Shown in pieces: positions 18,960 to 27,461 of a stretch of DNA of 54,278 nucleotides (positions are counted from its first letter, which is position 1; each line of letters opens with the position of its first letter). Location of the stretch: contig JAXMBS010000038.1 in assembly GCA_046349775.1 (NCBI GenBank), forward strand, positions 1 through 54,278, written 5' to 3'. A model generated the notes under the pieces. That model was not told where the DNA came from and ran no database searches. It saw only the letters and a list, made by a program, of their open reading frames with translations. This DNA comes from JAEUIG01 sp046349775. Its GTDB lineage: Bacteria; Planctomycetota; Planctomycetia; Planctomycetales; Planctomycetaceae. The translations under genes were made by a program, and so were the position numbers.

Positions 18960-19378
18960 TTAACTCTCCGTCCGCGCCAGTTGGCGGCGAGTCGGCGAGA
19001 CGTCGGCCAGCGTGACGCTGTTGAGGTACTCCAGCTGCCGGCGTTCGGCTTCTGCCAGGACCCCTTTGAGCTTGCAGTAGGACTGAATCGTGCAGACGTT
19101 TTCGGTGGCCACGCACTCGAGCAGGTGCAGGTTCCCTTCGAGCGCTGAACCACTTCACCCACGCGGATGTCCTCCGGCGACCGGGCCAGTTCGATGCCGC
19201 CGCCGATGCCGCGGACGCCGCGCAGATAGCCGCAACGTGCCAGCTGATTGACAACTTTGGCGACGTGATTCGCCGAGATGCCGAACAACCCGGCAACGTC
19301 TGCAACCGCGCGGCCGCTGCGGGCCGTCAGGTACATCAGCGTCCGTAGGCCGTAATCGGTCTGGGTGGTGAGCGGCAT
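18960..19378 (-). pseudogene. nsrR: Rrf2 family regulator, NsrR-like, with one frameshift
   Basis: The winged helix is clear: MPLTTQTDYGLRTLMYL, ISANHVAKVVNQLARCGYL and the wing RGIGGGIELARSPEDIRVGE. The frame slips once near 19140. Read through, the protein continues VQRFEGNLHLLECVATENVC, then IQSYCKLKGVLAEAERRQLE, and ends in SPTRRQLARTES. Three cysteines, in ECVAT, NVCTIQ and YCKLK, match the [2Fe-2S]/[4Fe-4S] cluster spacing of NsrR, the nitric-oxide-sensing repressor. The NO role is inferred from this spacing and from the operator just upstream. IscR and RirA are alternatives but have different cysteine contexts. It is followed by the haem-protein gene. Confidence 0.82.
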
Positions 19379-19390
19379 GCAGGGCGCCTA

Positions 19391-19413
19391 AAGATGTATA
19401 ATAAATACCTATT
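19391..19413. promoter_or_regulatory. NsrR-type operator: 11-1-11 imperfect dyad upstream of nsrR
   Basis: Two half-sites, AAGATGTATAA and AAATACCTATT, are separated by one T. By eye each agrees at about 9 of 11 positions with the known NsrR half-site AAGATGYATTT and its complement. It lies 13 bases upstream of the regulator's start codon, in a markedly AT-rich patch of GC-rich DNA, and overlaps the predicted promoter. Confidence 0.68.
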
Positions 19414-19422
19414 TTGCAACAA
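19395..19422 (-). promoter_or_regulatory. predicted promoter of nsrR
   Basis: On the minus strand TTGTTG (19417-19422) and TATACA (19395-19400) are separated by 16 bp. The operator covers the -10 and most of the spacer, as expected for repression. Confidence 0.5.
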
Positions 19423-19581
19423 ATTATCGCGACCGACCGAACGCGTCAACCTTGGCAGATCACAGGGACGCCGTGACGCGAAGCAGGGGCTGCGGGACCA
19501 GGCGTTCCCCGCATGAAATTCGCCGGGGAGGGCGTCGCCGGAGACGCCCCGGGACGCCAGCAGCGTCCCGTATCCAATCGA

Positions 19582-20870
19582 CTAGACTTTCGGCTCCCAG
19601 CCGGGTTCGTAGTCCCGGCTCGGGGTCGCATGGCGTCGGCGTCGGCGACGATGTGCCCGTTTTCGGCGCCGCATGTCAGCGTGCGGCCCGTGCGATGGGC
19701 GATGTTGCCGAGATGGCACAGCAGCGTGCTCCCGTGGCCGTCCAGAATCTCGGCGTTGAGCTCCAGCGGCTTGTCGTTGCGAATCGCGGCCAGAAAGTTT
19801 CGGCATGCAGCGCGTCGGTGTAACTCGACGCTTCCTCACGGACGATTTTGTCCTTGTTGAGCTCGAAGATGCGGAACGTGCCGCTGTAGTCGAGTTCAGA
19901 GCGCCGGGTTTCGCCGTAGAGGTGACGAACGCGACCTTGGCGTCGTGCCGGTTGCAGCTGAGACCTTCCCAGGTCGCCATCCGGCCACCGTCGAACTCGA
20001 AGCAGACGGTATGCGTGTCGGGCGTCTGCTGGTCGTCCTGGAAGTGGTAGCGTCCGCCGGAGGACGTGACGCGAATCGGATAATCGACGCCCAGACCCCA
20101 GCGGCAGATGTCGAGACCGTGGGGGCCGTTGTTGCCGAGTTCGCCGTTCCCCCAGTGCCAGAACCAGTGCCAGTTGTAGGAAATGCGGTTGTCGACATAG
20201 GGACGCGCGGTGCGGGACCTTGCCAGAGATCATAGTTGAGATCGGTCGGCGGCTCGGCCGGCTTGCCGACGCCGATCGAAGTGCGATTGGTGTTGTAGTA
20301 CGACCGCGCCAGATACACGCGGCCGATCGTGCCGCTGTGCAGCAGTTCCATCGCTGTACGGAAGCCGGGCGCGCTGCGGCGCTGCGAGCCCATTTGCACC
20401 GCGCGGTTGTGCTTGCGCGCGGCTTCGACGAGGAGCTCTCCTTCGCGCGGATTGTGCGAGCACGGCTTCTCGACGTAGACGTGCTTGCCGGCAGCGCAGG
20501 CCAGGATCGACGCCGGCGCGTGCCAGTGGTTCGGGGCGGCGACGACCAGCGCATCGACTTCGGGGTCATCCAAAATTGTGCGGAAGTCACCGACCCCCTG
20601 CGGAGAGGGGGCCAGCCGCTCCAGGCTCTTGAGCGCCAAGTTGAGGCGCTGGCTGTCGACCTCGCAGACATATTTGAGCCGCACACCGGGACAGTCGGCG
20701 AATGTATTGCACAGCGACATGCCGCGCTGCAGGCCCATCACGCCGACAGTGACCTGGTCGGAGGGGGCAAAGTTCTTCGCGCGGACGGCAGTGGGATAGG
20801 CGGCGAACGCAGCCGCAGCAGCGGTCGATGTCGAAAGGAACGTGCGGCGCGACAGTGGCAACGTCGACAA
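19582..20870 (-). pseudogene. TAT-exported Gfo/Idh/MocA family oxidoreductase, frameshifted
   Basis: The N-terminus has a twin-arginine signal (LSRRTFLSTSTAAAAAFAAY), then a Rossmann-type start VTVGVMGLQRGMSL and the family sequence VVAAPNHWHAPASILACAAG, HVYVEKPCSHNPREGELLVE (EKP motif Lys near residue 133) and VQMGSQRRS. The C-terminal domain appears in other frames: DICRWGLGVDYP, FEFDGGRMATWEGLSCN, LDYSGTFRIFELNKDK and a family-typical end DYEPGWEPKV. At least three frame changes are needed (near 20210, 19920 and 19800). TAT-exported members are very abundant in planctomycetes and are thought to act on sugars. The substrate is unknown. Confidence 0.85.
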
Positions 20871-21010
20871 GGGGCACCTCGGCTCGGAGTAAGGATTACC
20901 GATTCCGCCGAGTATAGCAGTTGCAAAGCGTTACGCGTGGATCGTTCGTTCGCCAACGAAAGGCCGATATCGCGTCCACTGTCCCAAACTCTTAGGGAAT
21001 GCCGCGTGCG

Positions 21011-21466
21011 TCATTCGACCGTGAGCATTGCCTTGTGAACTTCACCGCCTAACTCGAAGTCGAACAGGACGAGGGGACTCGCCGAAGTGACCACGTATTC
21101 GCAGCCGGCCTCAACTTGGACGCGCTGTCTCAGCCACTCTGCATCCACGTCCAAATGCTGCCTGTTCAGGGGGAACGCCAATCTTGCCCCTATGTCCTTA
21201 GGAAGGAGGAATGAGTTTCCCGAACCGGTCCCGTCATTCCAACGTTGCCCATCAACGATTTCTCCGATCCGTACCCCAATTGGAACCGAGGCCGACCAAC
21301 TGATATATACTTGCCCGTGATCTTCAAATGTCACCTCGTCAATACGCACTCGGCAACTCTTGTCCCTACGAGCCACCGCGACCACGGTTAGGACGGCGAA
21401 GCACGCAACAGCGAGGAAGACAGTCGCTCCGACAAGTATCGTCCGTCGCGACACTGTTCTCATCAT
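21011..21466 (-). CDS. small single-pass membrane protein of unknown function
   Basis: No family is recognised. The ATG pair at 21466/21463 (MMRTVSRRTILVG) gives a Lys/Arg-flanked transmembrane anchor (ILVGATVFLAVACFAVLTVV) and an outside domain of about 120 residues, probably a beta sandwich (VRIDEVTFEDHGQVYISWSA, GEIVDGQRWNDGTGSGNSF). Two cysteines (CRVRID and AGCEYV) could form a disulfide. Base composition is visibly less GC-rich than its neighbours and codon choice is more relaxed, which suggests recent acquisition. It stands alone between the Gfo/Idh gene and the TPR-like gene. Confidence 0.6.
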   Translation of the reverse strand: MMRTVSRRTILVGATVFLAVACFAVLTVVAVARRDKSCRVRIDEVTFEDHGQVYISWSASVPIGVRIGEIVDGQRWNDGTGSGNSFLLPKDIGARLAFPLNRQHLDVDAEWLRQRVQVEAGCEYVVTSASPLVLFDFELGGEVHKAMLTVE

Positions 21467-21551
21467 GAGTTGATCCCTCGACCGGCGCGTCTGAGTCGCT
21501 GGACCAATCACAACCTGCGATTTTCGACTGGACCGCGAGCAGTATATGGCA

Positions 21552-22748
21552 CTACCTCGCCTCGGTCGTCCCGGCGACTGGCGCCGTCGCGTCAGGCGTC
21601 GGCAGCCGCGGCCCCGACGTCTTGGGCTGCGGCGGAGTCGCCGCGGGCAGCGGAATCTGCGGAAGCGGCTGCGGCACGTCGTCGTTGGGAGGCGACGGCT
21701 GCGGCGGTGCTTCGAGCGCCGCTGGCGCTTGTCCCGCCTGCAGGTTGGCCTGCTGCGTCTCGACCGGATCCGAGAGGAACACCTGCAAGTGCGGCTTCAT
21801 GCCTCCCAGCCGCGCGGCTGCCTCAAACAGCGGCGCCGCGTGATCGGCGTCGTTGTCCATGTGCAGGACAACCCCCAGCAGGAACAGCCGGTCAGGATCG
21901 CGGATGTCCTCGCGCACCCAGTCGATGACCCGCTGCTTGAACTGCGTCTTCGGCAGCAGGTTCCGTTCGCCGATCAGATCGTCGAGAGTCGGGCCGGTGT
22001 GCGGCCAGTTCGGATCCAGCTGCAGGCCAAGCTTCAGATTCTGCACGGCGCCGGCGAAGTCGCTGCGGAACGCCTGGTTGATCCCCAGACGAAAATACGG
22101 CTCCGGGCGATCCGGCGCGGTCATCAGCGCCTGCTGGTATTCGCTGCGGGCGGCGTCGAGCTTCAGTTCCTGGAACTTCAGATCTCCTTCGTGCTGACTC
22201 CGCACGCTGCGGAGCTGCGCCGCTTCGCTCGACTTCTTGATGAACCGCTTTGGCAACTCCTCGACCGGCAGGTTTTCGAGGGGGGATTCCCATTGCCCCT
22301 GGTCGTGGGCGAACATGTTCTGCAGCGCCGCCTGCTGGTTGGGAGACACAGCCGGACTGAGCGACTGAAACAACGGCATGGTTGGAGCGTAGCCGTAACC
22401 GCCGCCGCCGTATCCGCCGTATCCACCCCACGAGCCGCCATAGCCGCCGCCGTACGGATAGACGTACACCGGGGGATAGATGAACGGACCGCCGAAGTAC
22501 CCGTTGCCGTAGTAGCCCCCGCCCATTCCATAGCCGCCGCCCAGATAGCTGCCGGCATGATAGTGACGGCTGACATGGGGGTAGCCGCCGACAAACGCGG
22601 AGTTTCCCGCCGCGCCGCTGCCGCTGTGCCAGGACCGGCCGTATTGAGAGCGGTCGAAACCGTAACCTGGGGGGTACGACTGGGCCGATACTCCCCCAGT
22701 CAGCCCCAAAGCAGCCAACAAGACAGCGCTTGTGAACGCGTGTTTCAT
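21552..22748 (-). CDS. exported Gly/Tyr-rich protein with a TPR-like domain
   Basis: MKHAFTSAVLLAALGLTGGV is a signal peptide. Residues about 30-130 are a low-complexity region rich in Gly, Tyr, Ser and Pro (for example GGGYGMGGGYYGNGYFGG). A helical TPR-like segment follows (EYQQALMTAPDRPEPYFRLG, FAGAVQNLKLGLQLDPNWP), and a long Pro/Ala/Gln tail ends the protein. The architecture is common in planctomycete exported proteins. Without the low-complexity part the TPR region is short (about 2-3 repeats). A scaffold or envelope role is plausible but unproven. The ATG at 22748 is preferred over 22769 because it starts the signal peptide. Confidence 0.7.
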   Translation of the reverse strand: MKHAFTSAVLLAALGLTGGVSAQSYPPGYGFDRSQYGRSWHSGSGAAGNSAFVGGYPHVSRHYHAGSYLGGGYGMGGGYYGNGYFGGPFIYPPVYVYPYGGGYGGSWGGYGGYGGGGYGYAPTMPLFQSLSPAVSPNQQAALQNMFAHDQGQWESPLENLPVEELPKRFIKKSSEAAQLRSVRSQHEGDLKFQELKLDAARSEYQQALMTAPDRPEPYFRLGINQAFRSDFAGAVQNLKLGLQLDPNWPHTGPTLDDLIGERNLLPKTQFKQRVIDWVREDIRDPDRLFLLGVVLHMDNDADHAAPLFEAAARLGGMKPHLQVFLSDPVETQQANLQAGQAPAALEAPPQPSPPNDDVPQPLPQIPLPAATPPQPKTSGPRLPTPDATAPVAGTTEAR

Positions 22749-22836
22749 GACGGGCCTTTGCTGGAGCATCGTACCGGCGCCGCAGATAGAATTATGAATC
22801 GCGTCGAACCCGGGGTCAAGAAGGGGTCAAAGTTCA

Positions 22837-22917
22837 TTCTCCATGGTCCATCGTCCATTGTGGAACATGGGAACTGCGAATGCGGAAGCATCAACAATCA
22901 ACGATGGACAATGGACC
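22837..22917. repeat. word-repeat inverted-repeat element (CCAT/GTCCAT words)
   Basis: The left arm CCATGGTCCATCGTCCATTG (within 22837-22863) is matched in reverse by CAACGATGGACAATGGACC (within 22889-22917). It lies between divergent genes. The words differ from those of the other elements. Confidence 0.72.
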
Positions 22918-22988
22918 AAGGACCTGTCGCCCCGTTGCTGTTGATCGGGATTGATGTAAAATCGAAACGTTCTTGAGAGAGGTCTCCC

Positions 22989-24230
22989 ATGTCCGGGGGC
23001 TGGATTCGTGCCCATCTGCTGGCCGTCGGCGCGTGCTGCTGCATGGCGGCGGGCGCCTCGGCGGATGTCGTGATGCTCCGTAACGGGGGGCGGGTTCGGG
23101 GGGAACTGCGGACTGCTGAAGACGCTCCGGTTCTGGTTGTGACGACTCTGCTGGGCGGAACGGTTGCGATTGAGCAGTCGGCCGTCGACAACGTCGAGCG
23201 CCGCACGCCGCTGGTGGAAGAATACGAGACCCGCGCTCGGGACGCGGCGCACGACGTCGAGTCACACTGGGCCCTCGCCGACTGGTGCAAGGCGAACAGC
23301 CTGATGGAACAGCGCGCGGAGCAACTGCTGCTGCTGCTCGACATCGAACCGGATCACGCCGAAGCGCGAAAGATCCTCGGACACGTGCGACACAACGGCC
23401 GCTGGATGACGCGCGACGAGTGGATGACCGCGCGGGGCTACGTCCGGCACCATGGGAAGTACGTCACGCAGCAGGAGCGGGACCTGCTTCTGAAGTCCGA
23501 GACCGAGCGGACAGCCGAACAGGCCTGGTATCCGAAGGTGCGGCAATGGTTCAACTGGCTGACGGGCGGGAACGCGCAGCGGGCGGCAGAGGGGCGCAAG
23601 CAATTCTCTGCGCTCAAGGATCCCGATGCCGTGCCGGCGCTGGTGAATTTCCTGGGGGGACACCAGGACAGCAGCGTGCGGATGAGGTGCGTGCAGTTGC
23701 TGACGCAGATGCCGGGTATGAAGCCGGTCGAACCGCTGGTGCGGCAGTCGCTGTATGACGACGACCACGACATTCGTATCGCGGCCCGAAATGCCCTTAA
23801 ACCGGAGCAGCAGGCGCTCGCGCTGGAGTTCTACGTGCCCGAGCTGCGGAACGAATCGAACAAGGTCGTGCAACGGGCCGCCGTGGCGATCCGCGACATG
23901 GGGGACATCACGGTCGTGCCGTACCTGATCGCGGCGCTCGTGACCAATCACACCTGGCGGTTTGAAGTTCCTGCCGGAATCAACGTCACCGTGACGTCCA
24001 GCAGCTACGTACCCTCCGAAGTGGAAATGCTCGCCCGGACCGGGCAGTTGCCGTACGGCGCCGTGGTGACGCCGTCCCCAGGTCAGACGCAGGCGACGCG
24101 GGCTGTGACCATCAAAGGAGACGTGCGCAACGCGGAAGTCCTGGAAGCGCTGAAGAAAATCACCGGCCAGGACTTCGGGTACAACAAGCGCGCCTGGGAA
24201 GTGTGGTGGCAGACGCAGGCCCACAGTTGA
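22989..24230 (+). CDS. exported HEAT-repeat-like protein of unknown function
   Basis: After a signal peptide (HLLAVGACCCMAAGASA) comes a short beta domain typical of planctomycete proteins (DVVMLRNGGRVRGELRTAED, VLVVTTLLGGTVAIE), then an all-helical region with HEAT-like repeats from about residue 200 (ALKDPDAVPALVNFLGGHQD, KPVEPLVRQSLYDDDHDIRI, VQRAAVAIRDMGDITVVPYL). The end (ITGQDFGYNKRAWEVWWQTQ) is a feature shared by HEAT-type proteins in this phylum. A ribosome site GAGAGAGG sits 5 bases or so before the ATG. Its function is not known; protein-binding scaffold activity is inferred from the fold. It is followed by a hairpin terminator and the rhomboid gene. Confidence 0.75.
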   Translation: MSGGWIRAHLLAVGACCCMAAGASADVVMLRNGGRVRGELRTAEDAPVLVVTTLLGGTVAIEQSAVDNVERRTPLVEEYETRARDAAHDVESHWALADWCKANSLMEQRAEQLLLLLDIEPDHAEARKILGHVRHNGRWMTRDEWMTARGYVRHHGKYVTQQERDLLLKSETERTAEQAWYPKVRQWFNWLTGGNAQRAAEGRKQFSALKDPDAVPALVNFLGGHQDSSVRMRCVQLLTQMPGMKPVEPLVRQSLYDDDHDIRIAARNALKPEQQALALEFYVPELRNESNKVVQRAAVAIRDMGDITVVPYLIAALVTNHTWRFEVPAGINVTVTSSSYVPSEVEMLARTGQLPYGAVVTPSPGQTQATRAVTIKGDVRNAEVLEALKKITGQDFGYNKRAWEVWWQTQAHS

Positions 24231-24257
24231 GGCCCCCGCACGCATGCCGTCATTTCA

Positions 24258-24290
24258 GCAGCCCGGCTGCTGCGGAGCAGCCCGGGCTGC
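24258..24290 (+). terminator. hairpin terminator candidate after the HEAT-like gene
   Basis: GCAGCCCGGCTGCT and AGCAGCCCGGGCTGC pair over about 14 bp with one bulge and a GCGG loop. It lies 28 bases after the stop at 24230 and ends 43 bases before the rhomboid ATG. There is no T-run, so rho-independent action is uncertain. Confidence 0.5.
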
Positions 24291-24332
24291 TTCGCATTCT
24301 GCCCCCTCCGCTCGCCACAATCTTCGTGTTCC

Positions 24333-25187
24333 ATGATCCCCCTGCGAGACAACCTTCCGTCGCGAACGACGCCCGTGGTGAATATCGCCATGATCGCGAT
24401 CTGCGGACTCGTGTTCCTCGCGCAGCTGGCGGAACCCGAGGACCAGGGGACGCTCGTCGAGCGCTATGGCATGATCCCGGCGCGGGTCCTGCATCCCGAC
24501 CAGCCGATCGAAGTCCCCGTCGAACAGCAGGAGACCGGCGACTACGAGTTGCGGCGATTGCCGAACGGCGAAGTCGTGCGGGTCCCGCAGGTGCGGACGA
24601 TCATGCGACCGGCGGCCGTAGCCGGCGTGCCTGCGTCGCTGACGCTGCTGACGTGCATCTTCCTCCACGGAGGCTGGATGCACTTCCTGGGGAACATGTG
24701 GTTTCTGTGGATCTTTGGCGACAACGTCGAGGACCGGTTCGGACACATCGGCTATCTGGTCTTCTATCTGGCGGCGGGCGTCGCGGCGAGTTTGGCGCAT
24801 CTCGTCTCGGACCCTGGGTCGTCCGTGCCGACAATCGGGGCCAGCGGCGCGATCGCCGGCGTCATGGGGTCCTATTTGGTCTCGTACCCGCACGCGCGCG
24901 TGCAGGCGCTGGTGCCGATCGTGTATGTGATGCAGATGGTCGTGTTGCCGGCGCCGATCTTCCTCGGCATCTGGCTGTTGATGCAGTTGTTCCAGGGAGT
25001 GAGTTCGATCACCGCCGTCGAGACCACGGGGGTGGCGTTCTGGGCGCACGTGGGGGGCTTCGTCGCGGGCGCAGCCGTGACCTGGCTGCTCGATAAAGTG
25101 CACTTCCTGCGGTCGAAGAACCCAATGATTCGACCGGGCACGGACCATGCGACGATGTATCGCTTAGGGTCGAGGGGCAGGGTCTAG
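24333..25187 (+). CDS. rhomboid family intramembrane serine protease
   Basis: Rhomboids cleave transmembrane helices inside the membrane. The signature is complete: HGGWMHFLGNMWFLWIFG in TM2, the catalytic serine in TIGASGAIAGVMGSYL (near residue 171), and the catalytic histidine in AFWAHVGGFVAG (near residue 238). About six to seven hydrophobic segments are present. An N-terminal insertion after TM1 (residues about 40-100, containing a KEL-like hydrophilic stretch EVPVEQQETGDYELRRL) is longer than in GlpG and is probably periplasmic. The last residues (RLGSRGRV) fall inside a word-repeat element, so the C-terminal end is repeat-derived. The gene precedes tRNA-Thr. Confidence 0.92.
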   Translation: MIPLRDNLPSRTTPVVNIAMIAICGLVFLAQLAEPEDQGTLVERYGMIPARVLHPDQPIEVPVEQQETGDYELRRLPNGEVVRVPQVRTIMRPAAVAGVPASLTLLTCIFLHGGWMHFLGNMWFLWIFGDNVEDRFGHIGYLVFYLAAGVAASLAHLVSDPGSSVPTIGASGAIAGVMGSYLVSYPHARVQALVPIVYVMQMVVLPAPIFLGIWLLMQLFQGVSSITAVETTGVAFWAHVGGFVAGAAVTWLLDKVHFLRSKNPMIRPGTDHATMYRLGSRGRV

Positions 25188-25316
25188 GAACGGGAGTTGA
25201 TGGTGGATCGAACCAACCGATCCCTGAGGGTGTCCGACCTCCGACGCTCGACGTCCAACCACTGTTGTCTCCCCTGAATCCTGAATCCCGACCCCTGAAT
25301 CCTCGCGAAACGCCGG
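25166..25316. repeat. word-repeat element (GGGTCGAGGGG / CCTGAATCC words)
   Basis: The left part GGGTCGAGGGGCAGGGTCTA lies in the 3' end of the rhomboid gene; the right part repeats CCTGAATCCTGAATCCCGAC and GTCCGACCTCCGACG-type words. The two parts are partly complementary. It overlaps coding sequence at 25166-25187. Confidence 0.6.
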
Positions 25317-25340
25317 GTTGCAACGAACGGCAGCGGTCGA

Positions 25341-25346
25341 TATACA
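25341..25346 (+). promoter_or_regulatory. -10 candidate for the tRNA-Thr gene
   Basis: TATACA at 25341-25346 lies 17 bp after TTGCAA at 25318-25323, about 14 bases before the tRNA. The -35 is a weak match. Confidence 0.35.
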
Positions 25347-25359
25347 ATCCAGCCGGGTC

Positions 25360-25432
25360 GCCACCGTAGCTCAGTCGGCAGAGCGGCGCTTTCGTAAAGC
25401 GCAGGTCGTCAGTTCAAATCTGACCGGTGGCT
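25360..25432 (+). tRNA. tRNA-Thr (anticodon CGT)
   Basis: A cloverleaf can be folded by hand. The acceptor is GCCACCG with CGGTGGC; the D-arm region is TAGCTCAGTCGGCAGAGC; the anticodon stem is GCGCT/AGCGC with the loop TTCGTAA; and the T-arm contains GTTCAAATC. The CCA end is not encoded. A run of six T follows, which may act as part of a terminator. It reads ACG codons. Confidence 0.95.
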
Positions 25433-25493
25433 TTTTTGCTGCGCGGTGCACGGCCGCGACGACACGGGCGGACCTGTCGCCAACGACGCAGCG

Positions 25494-27152
25494 TCAACTG
25501 GAGAACGGCCGGGCCGCCATCGGCATGCGGCGGCCGCTGCCGAACGCCCGCGGCGACAGCTTGATCCCGGGAGGCAGCTGCCGACGCTTGTACTCGTTGC
25601 GATCGAGCGCGCGCGCGACCCAGGCGACCGTTTCCGGCGGCAGGTGTTGTGAGAGTTCCTGCACCGACTGTTCGCGCTCGATCAGGCCCTCCAGGATCTC
25701 GTCCAGCACCGGGTACGGGGGGAGTGTGTCCTGGTCGAACTGGTTCGGGGCCAGTTCGGCGCTGGGAGCCTTGTCGATCGTCGAACGCGGAATGACGTCG
25801 CGCCCCTCGCGTGCATTGATGTAGCGCGAAACAGCATACACGTCGCGCTTCAGCACGTCGCTGAGCACTGCGAAACCGCCGCACATGTCGCCGTACAGTG
25901 TGCAATAACCGACGGCCAGCTCGCTCTTGTTGCCGGTGGAGAGCGCCATCCAGCCGCGACGGTTGCTGCGCGTCATCACGATCGCGCCGCGAATCCGCGC
26001 CTGCAGGTTCTGATCGGCGAGGCTCCCCGGCTGGCTGAGCAGATCCTCGCTGAGCACCGGCAGCTGCTCGTACGCGCGATGCACGCCGTCGATCGGAATG
26101 ACCGCGAAGTCGATCCCCAGACTGCGGGCCAGGGACTCGGCGTCGGCGAGGCTGTGCGCGCTGCTGTACCGGCTGGGCATCGCCAGGCCGTGGACATGGG
26201 CGGGGCCGACGGCCCGGGCGGCGATGCAGGCGGCCAGCGCGCTGTCGATGCCGCCGGAAAGTCCCAACACGCATTCCGTGAAGCCGCACTTGTGCATGTA
26301 GTCGCGCAGGCCGAGGACGAGGGCGTCCAGGAGCAGCGACTCCCGCTGCGGCGGCGCGACGTTGTCCGGGCGCAACGCACCGTCGATGTCGACCACGGTC
26401 AGGTCAGTCTCAAAGCCGGCGAGCCGCCGTGCGACTCGCCCGTCCGCATTCATGACGAAACTGTTGCCGTCAAATACGAGGTCGTCGTTCCCGCCGACCT
26501 GATTGACGAACACGACAGAGCGCTGATGTGCAGCGGCGTGCCGCTGCATGATCCGCAGGCGGCGGTCGGGCTTGCTGATCTCGAACGGACTGGCGGAGAG
26601 GTTGATGAACAGCTCGGCCCCTTGCTTGGCCAGTTCGGCCAGCGGATCGGGAAACCGCGACGTTTCGTCGTGATAGAACGTCCGCGGCTCGCCCCACCAG
26701 GCGTCTTCGCAGATGTGCACTCCCAGCCGTCGTCCGGCGAACTCCACCGGGACGACCGCGAGGGCGGGGCGAAAGTAGCGCTGCTCGTCGAACACGTCGT
26801 AGTTCGGCAACAGCATCTTGTGGACCGTCGTCTTTACGCGCCCGCCGTGCAGCAGGCTGGCGGCGTTCATGACGCCGCCCAGGCGCGCGCCGCGATGCGT
26901 CGGGTGCCCCACCAGCACGCCGATCGCCGGATCGACCCGGCGGGCGAGTTCCTCGACCGTCCGGTCGCACTGCTCGACGAATCCGGACCGGTGCAGCAGG
27001 TCCTTCGGCGGATAGCCGCTGATCACGAGCTCGGACGCAACCACGAGTTCGGCGCCGGCGTCGGACGCCCTGCGGACGGCGTCTTCGACCAGCCGCGCAT
27101 TCCCGGCACAGTCGCCGACGGTCGGATTGAGTTGGGCAAGGGCGATCCGCAT
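25494..27152 (-). CDS. nadE: glutamine-dependent NAD+ synthetase
   Basis: NadE amidates nicotinate adenine dinucleotide with glutamine-derived ammonia in the last step of NAD synthesis. The N-terminal nitrilase-type glutaminase has the triad context: Glu in ASELVISGYPPKDLL, Lys in VHKMLLPNYDVFDEQRYF, Cys in VHICEDAWWGEP. The C-terminal synthetase has the ATP-binding loop LGLSGGIDSALAACIA (near residue 298) and TGNKSELAVGYCTLYGD. The length, 552 residues, is normal for the two-domain enzyme and the frame is intact. It starts at 27152 and stands alone, between tRNA-Thr and a repeat element. Confidence 0.95.
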   Translation of the reverse strand: MRIALAQLNPTVGDCAGNARLVEDAVRRASDAGAELVVASELVISGYPPKDLLHRSGFVEQCDRTVEELARRVDPAIGVLVGHPTHRGARLGGVMNAASLLHGGRVKTTVHKMLLPNYDVFDEQRYFRPALAVVPVEFAGRRLGVHICEDAWWGEPRTFYHDETSRFPDPLAELAKQGAELFINLSASPFEISKPDRRLRIMQRHAAAHQRSVVFVNQVGGNDDLVFDGNSFVMNADGRVARRLAGFETDLTVVDIDGALRPDNVAPPQRESLLLDALVLGLRDYMHKCGFTECVLGLSGGIDSALAACIAARAVGPAHVHGLAMPSRYSSAHSLADAESLARSLGIDFAVIPIDGVHRAYEQLPVLSEDLLSQPGSLADQNLQARIRGAIVMTRSNRRGWMALSTGNKSELAVGYCTLYGDMCGGFAVLSDVLKRDVYAVSRYINAREGRDVIPRSTIDKAPSAELAPNQFDQDTLPPYPVLDEILEGLIEREQSVQELSQHLPPETVAWVARALDRNEYKRRQLPPGIKLSPRAFGSGRRMPMAARPFSS

Positions 27153-27192
27153 TGAGTGGTCGCGTCGGCGTTAACTCTTTCACAAGAAATTG

Positions 27193-27294
27193 AACACCAG
27201 GTAACGGAGGAAACAAGAGATGCGCGGAGGGCGACCGCCATCGGTCAACGTCGCTATTCTCCGTTCTCTCTGTTATCTCCTGCTTTTGTCTGTT
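27193..27294. repeat. word-repeat inverted-repeat element (AACGGAGG words)
   Basis: Left arm 27193-27224 (AACACCAGGTAACGGAGGAA and onward) is matched in reverse by right arm 27256-27294 (CTCCGTTCTCTCTGTTATCT and onward). The word set overlaps that of the elements at 9155 and 29868. It fills most of the nadE-to-foldase gap. Confidence 0.7.
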
Positions 27295-27461
27295 CCTGAT
27301 GACCAACCTATCTTCGGGGATCGCGTCCCGGACGTCAAAGTCGTCGGTGCTCCGGGCGCTGACGCTTCCAGCTCGGGGGACGAGTCCCAATGGAGGTCGT
27401 ACCAGTTGGGCGCTTGTTCTATGATTCGGGGAATGGATCGTTCTCGATGGATCAACTCCCC

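Noticed and set aside
25321..25440. Short protein across the tRNA gene (VAQSAERRFRKAQVVSS)
   Set aside because: This is the translation of tRNA-Thr, a common false gene call.
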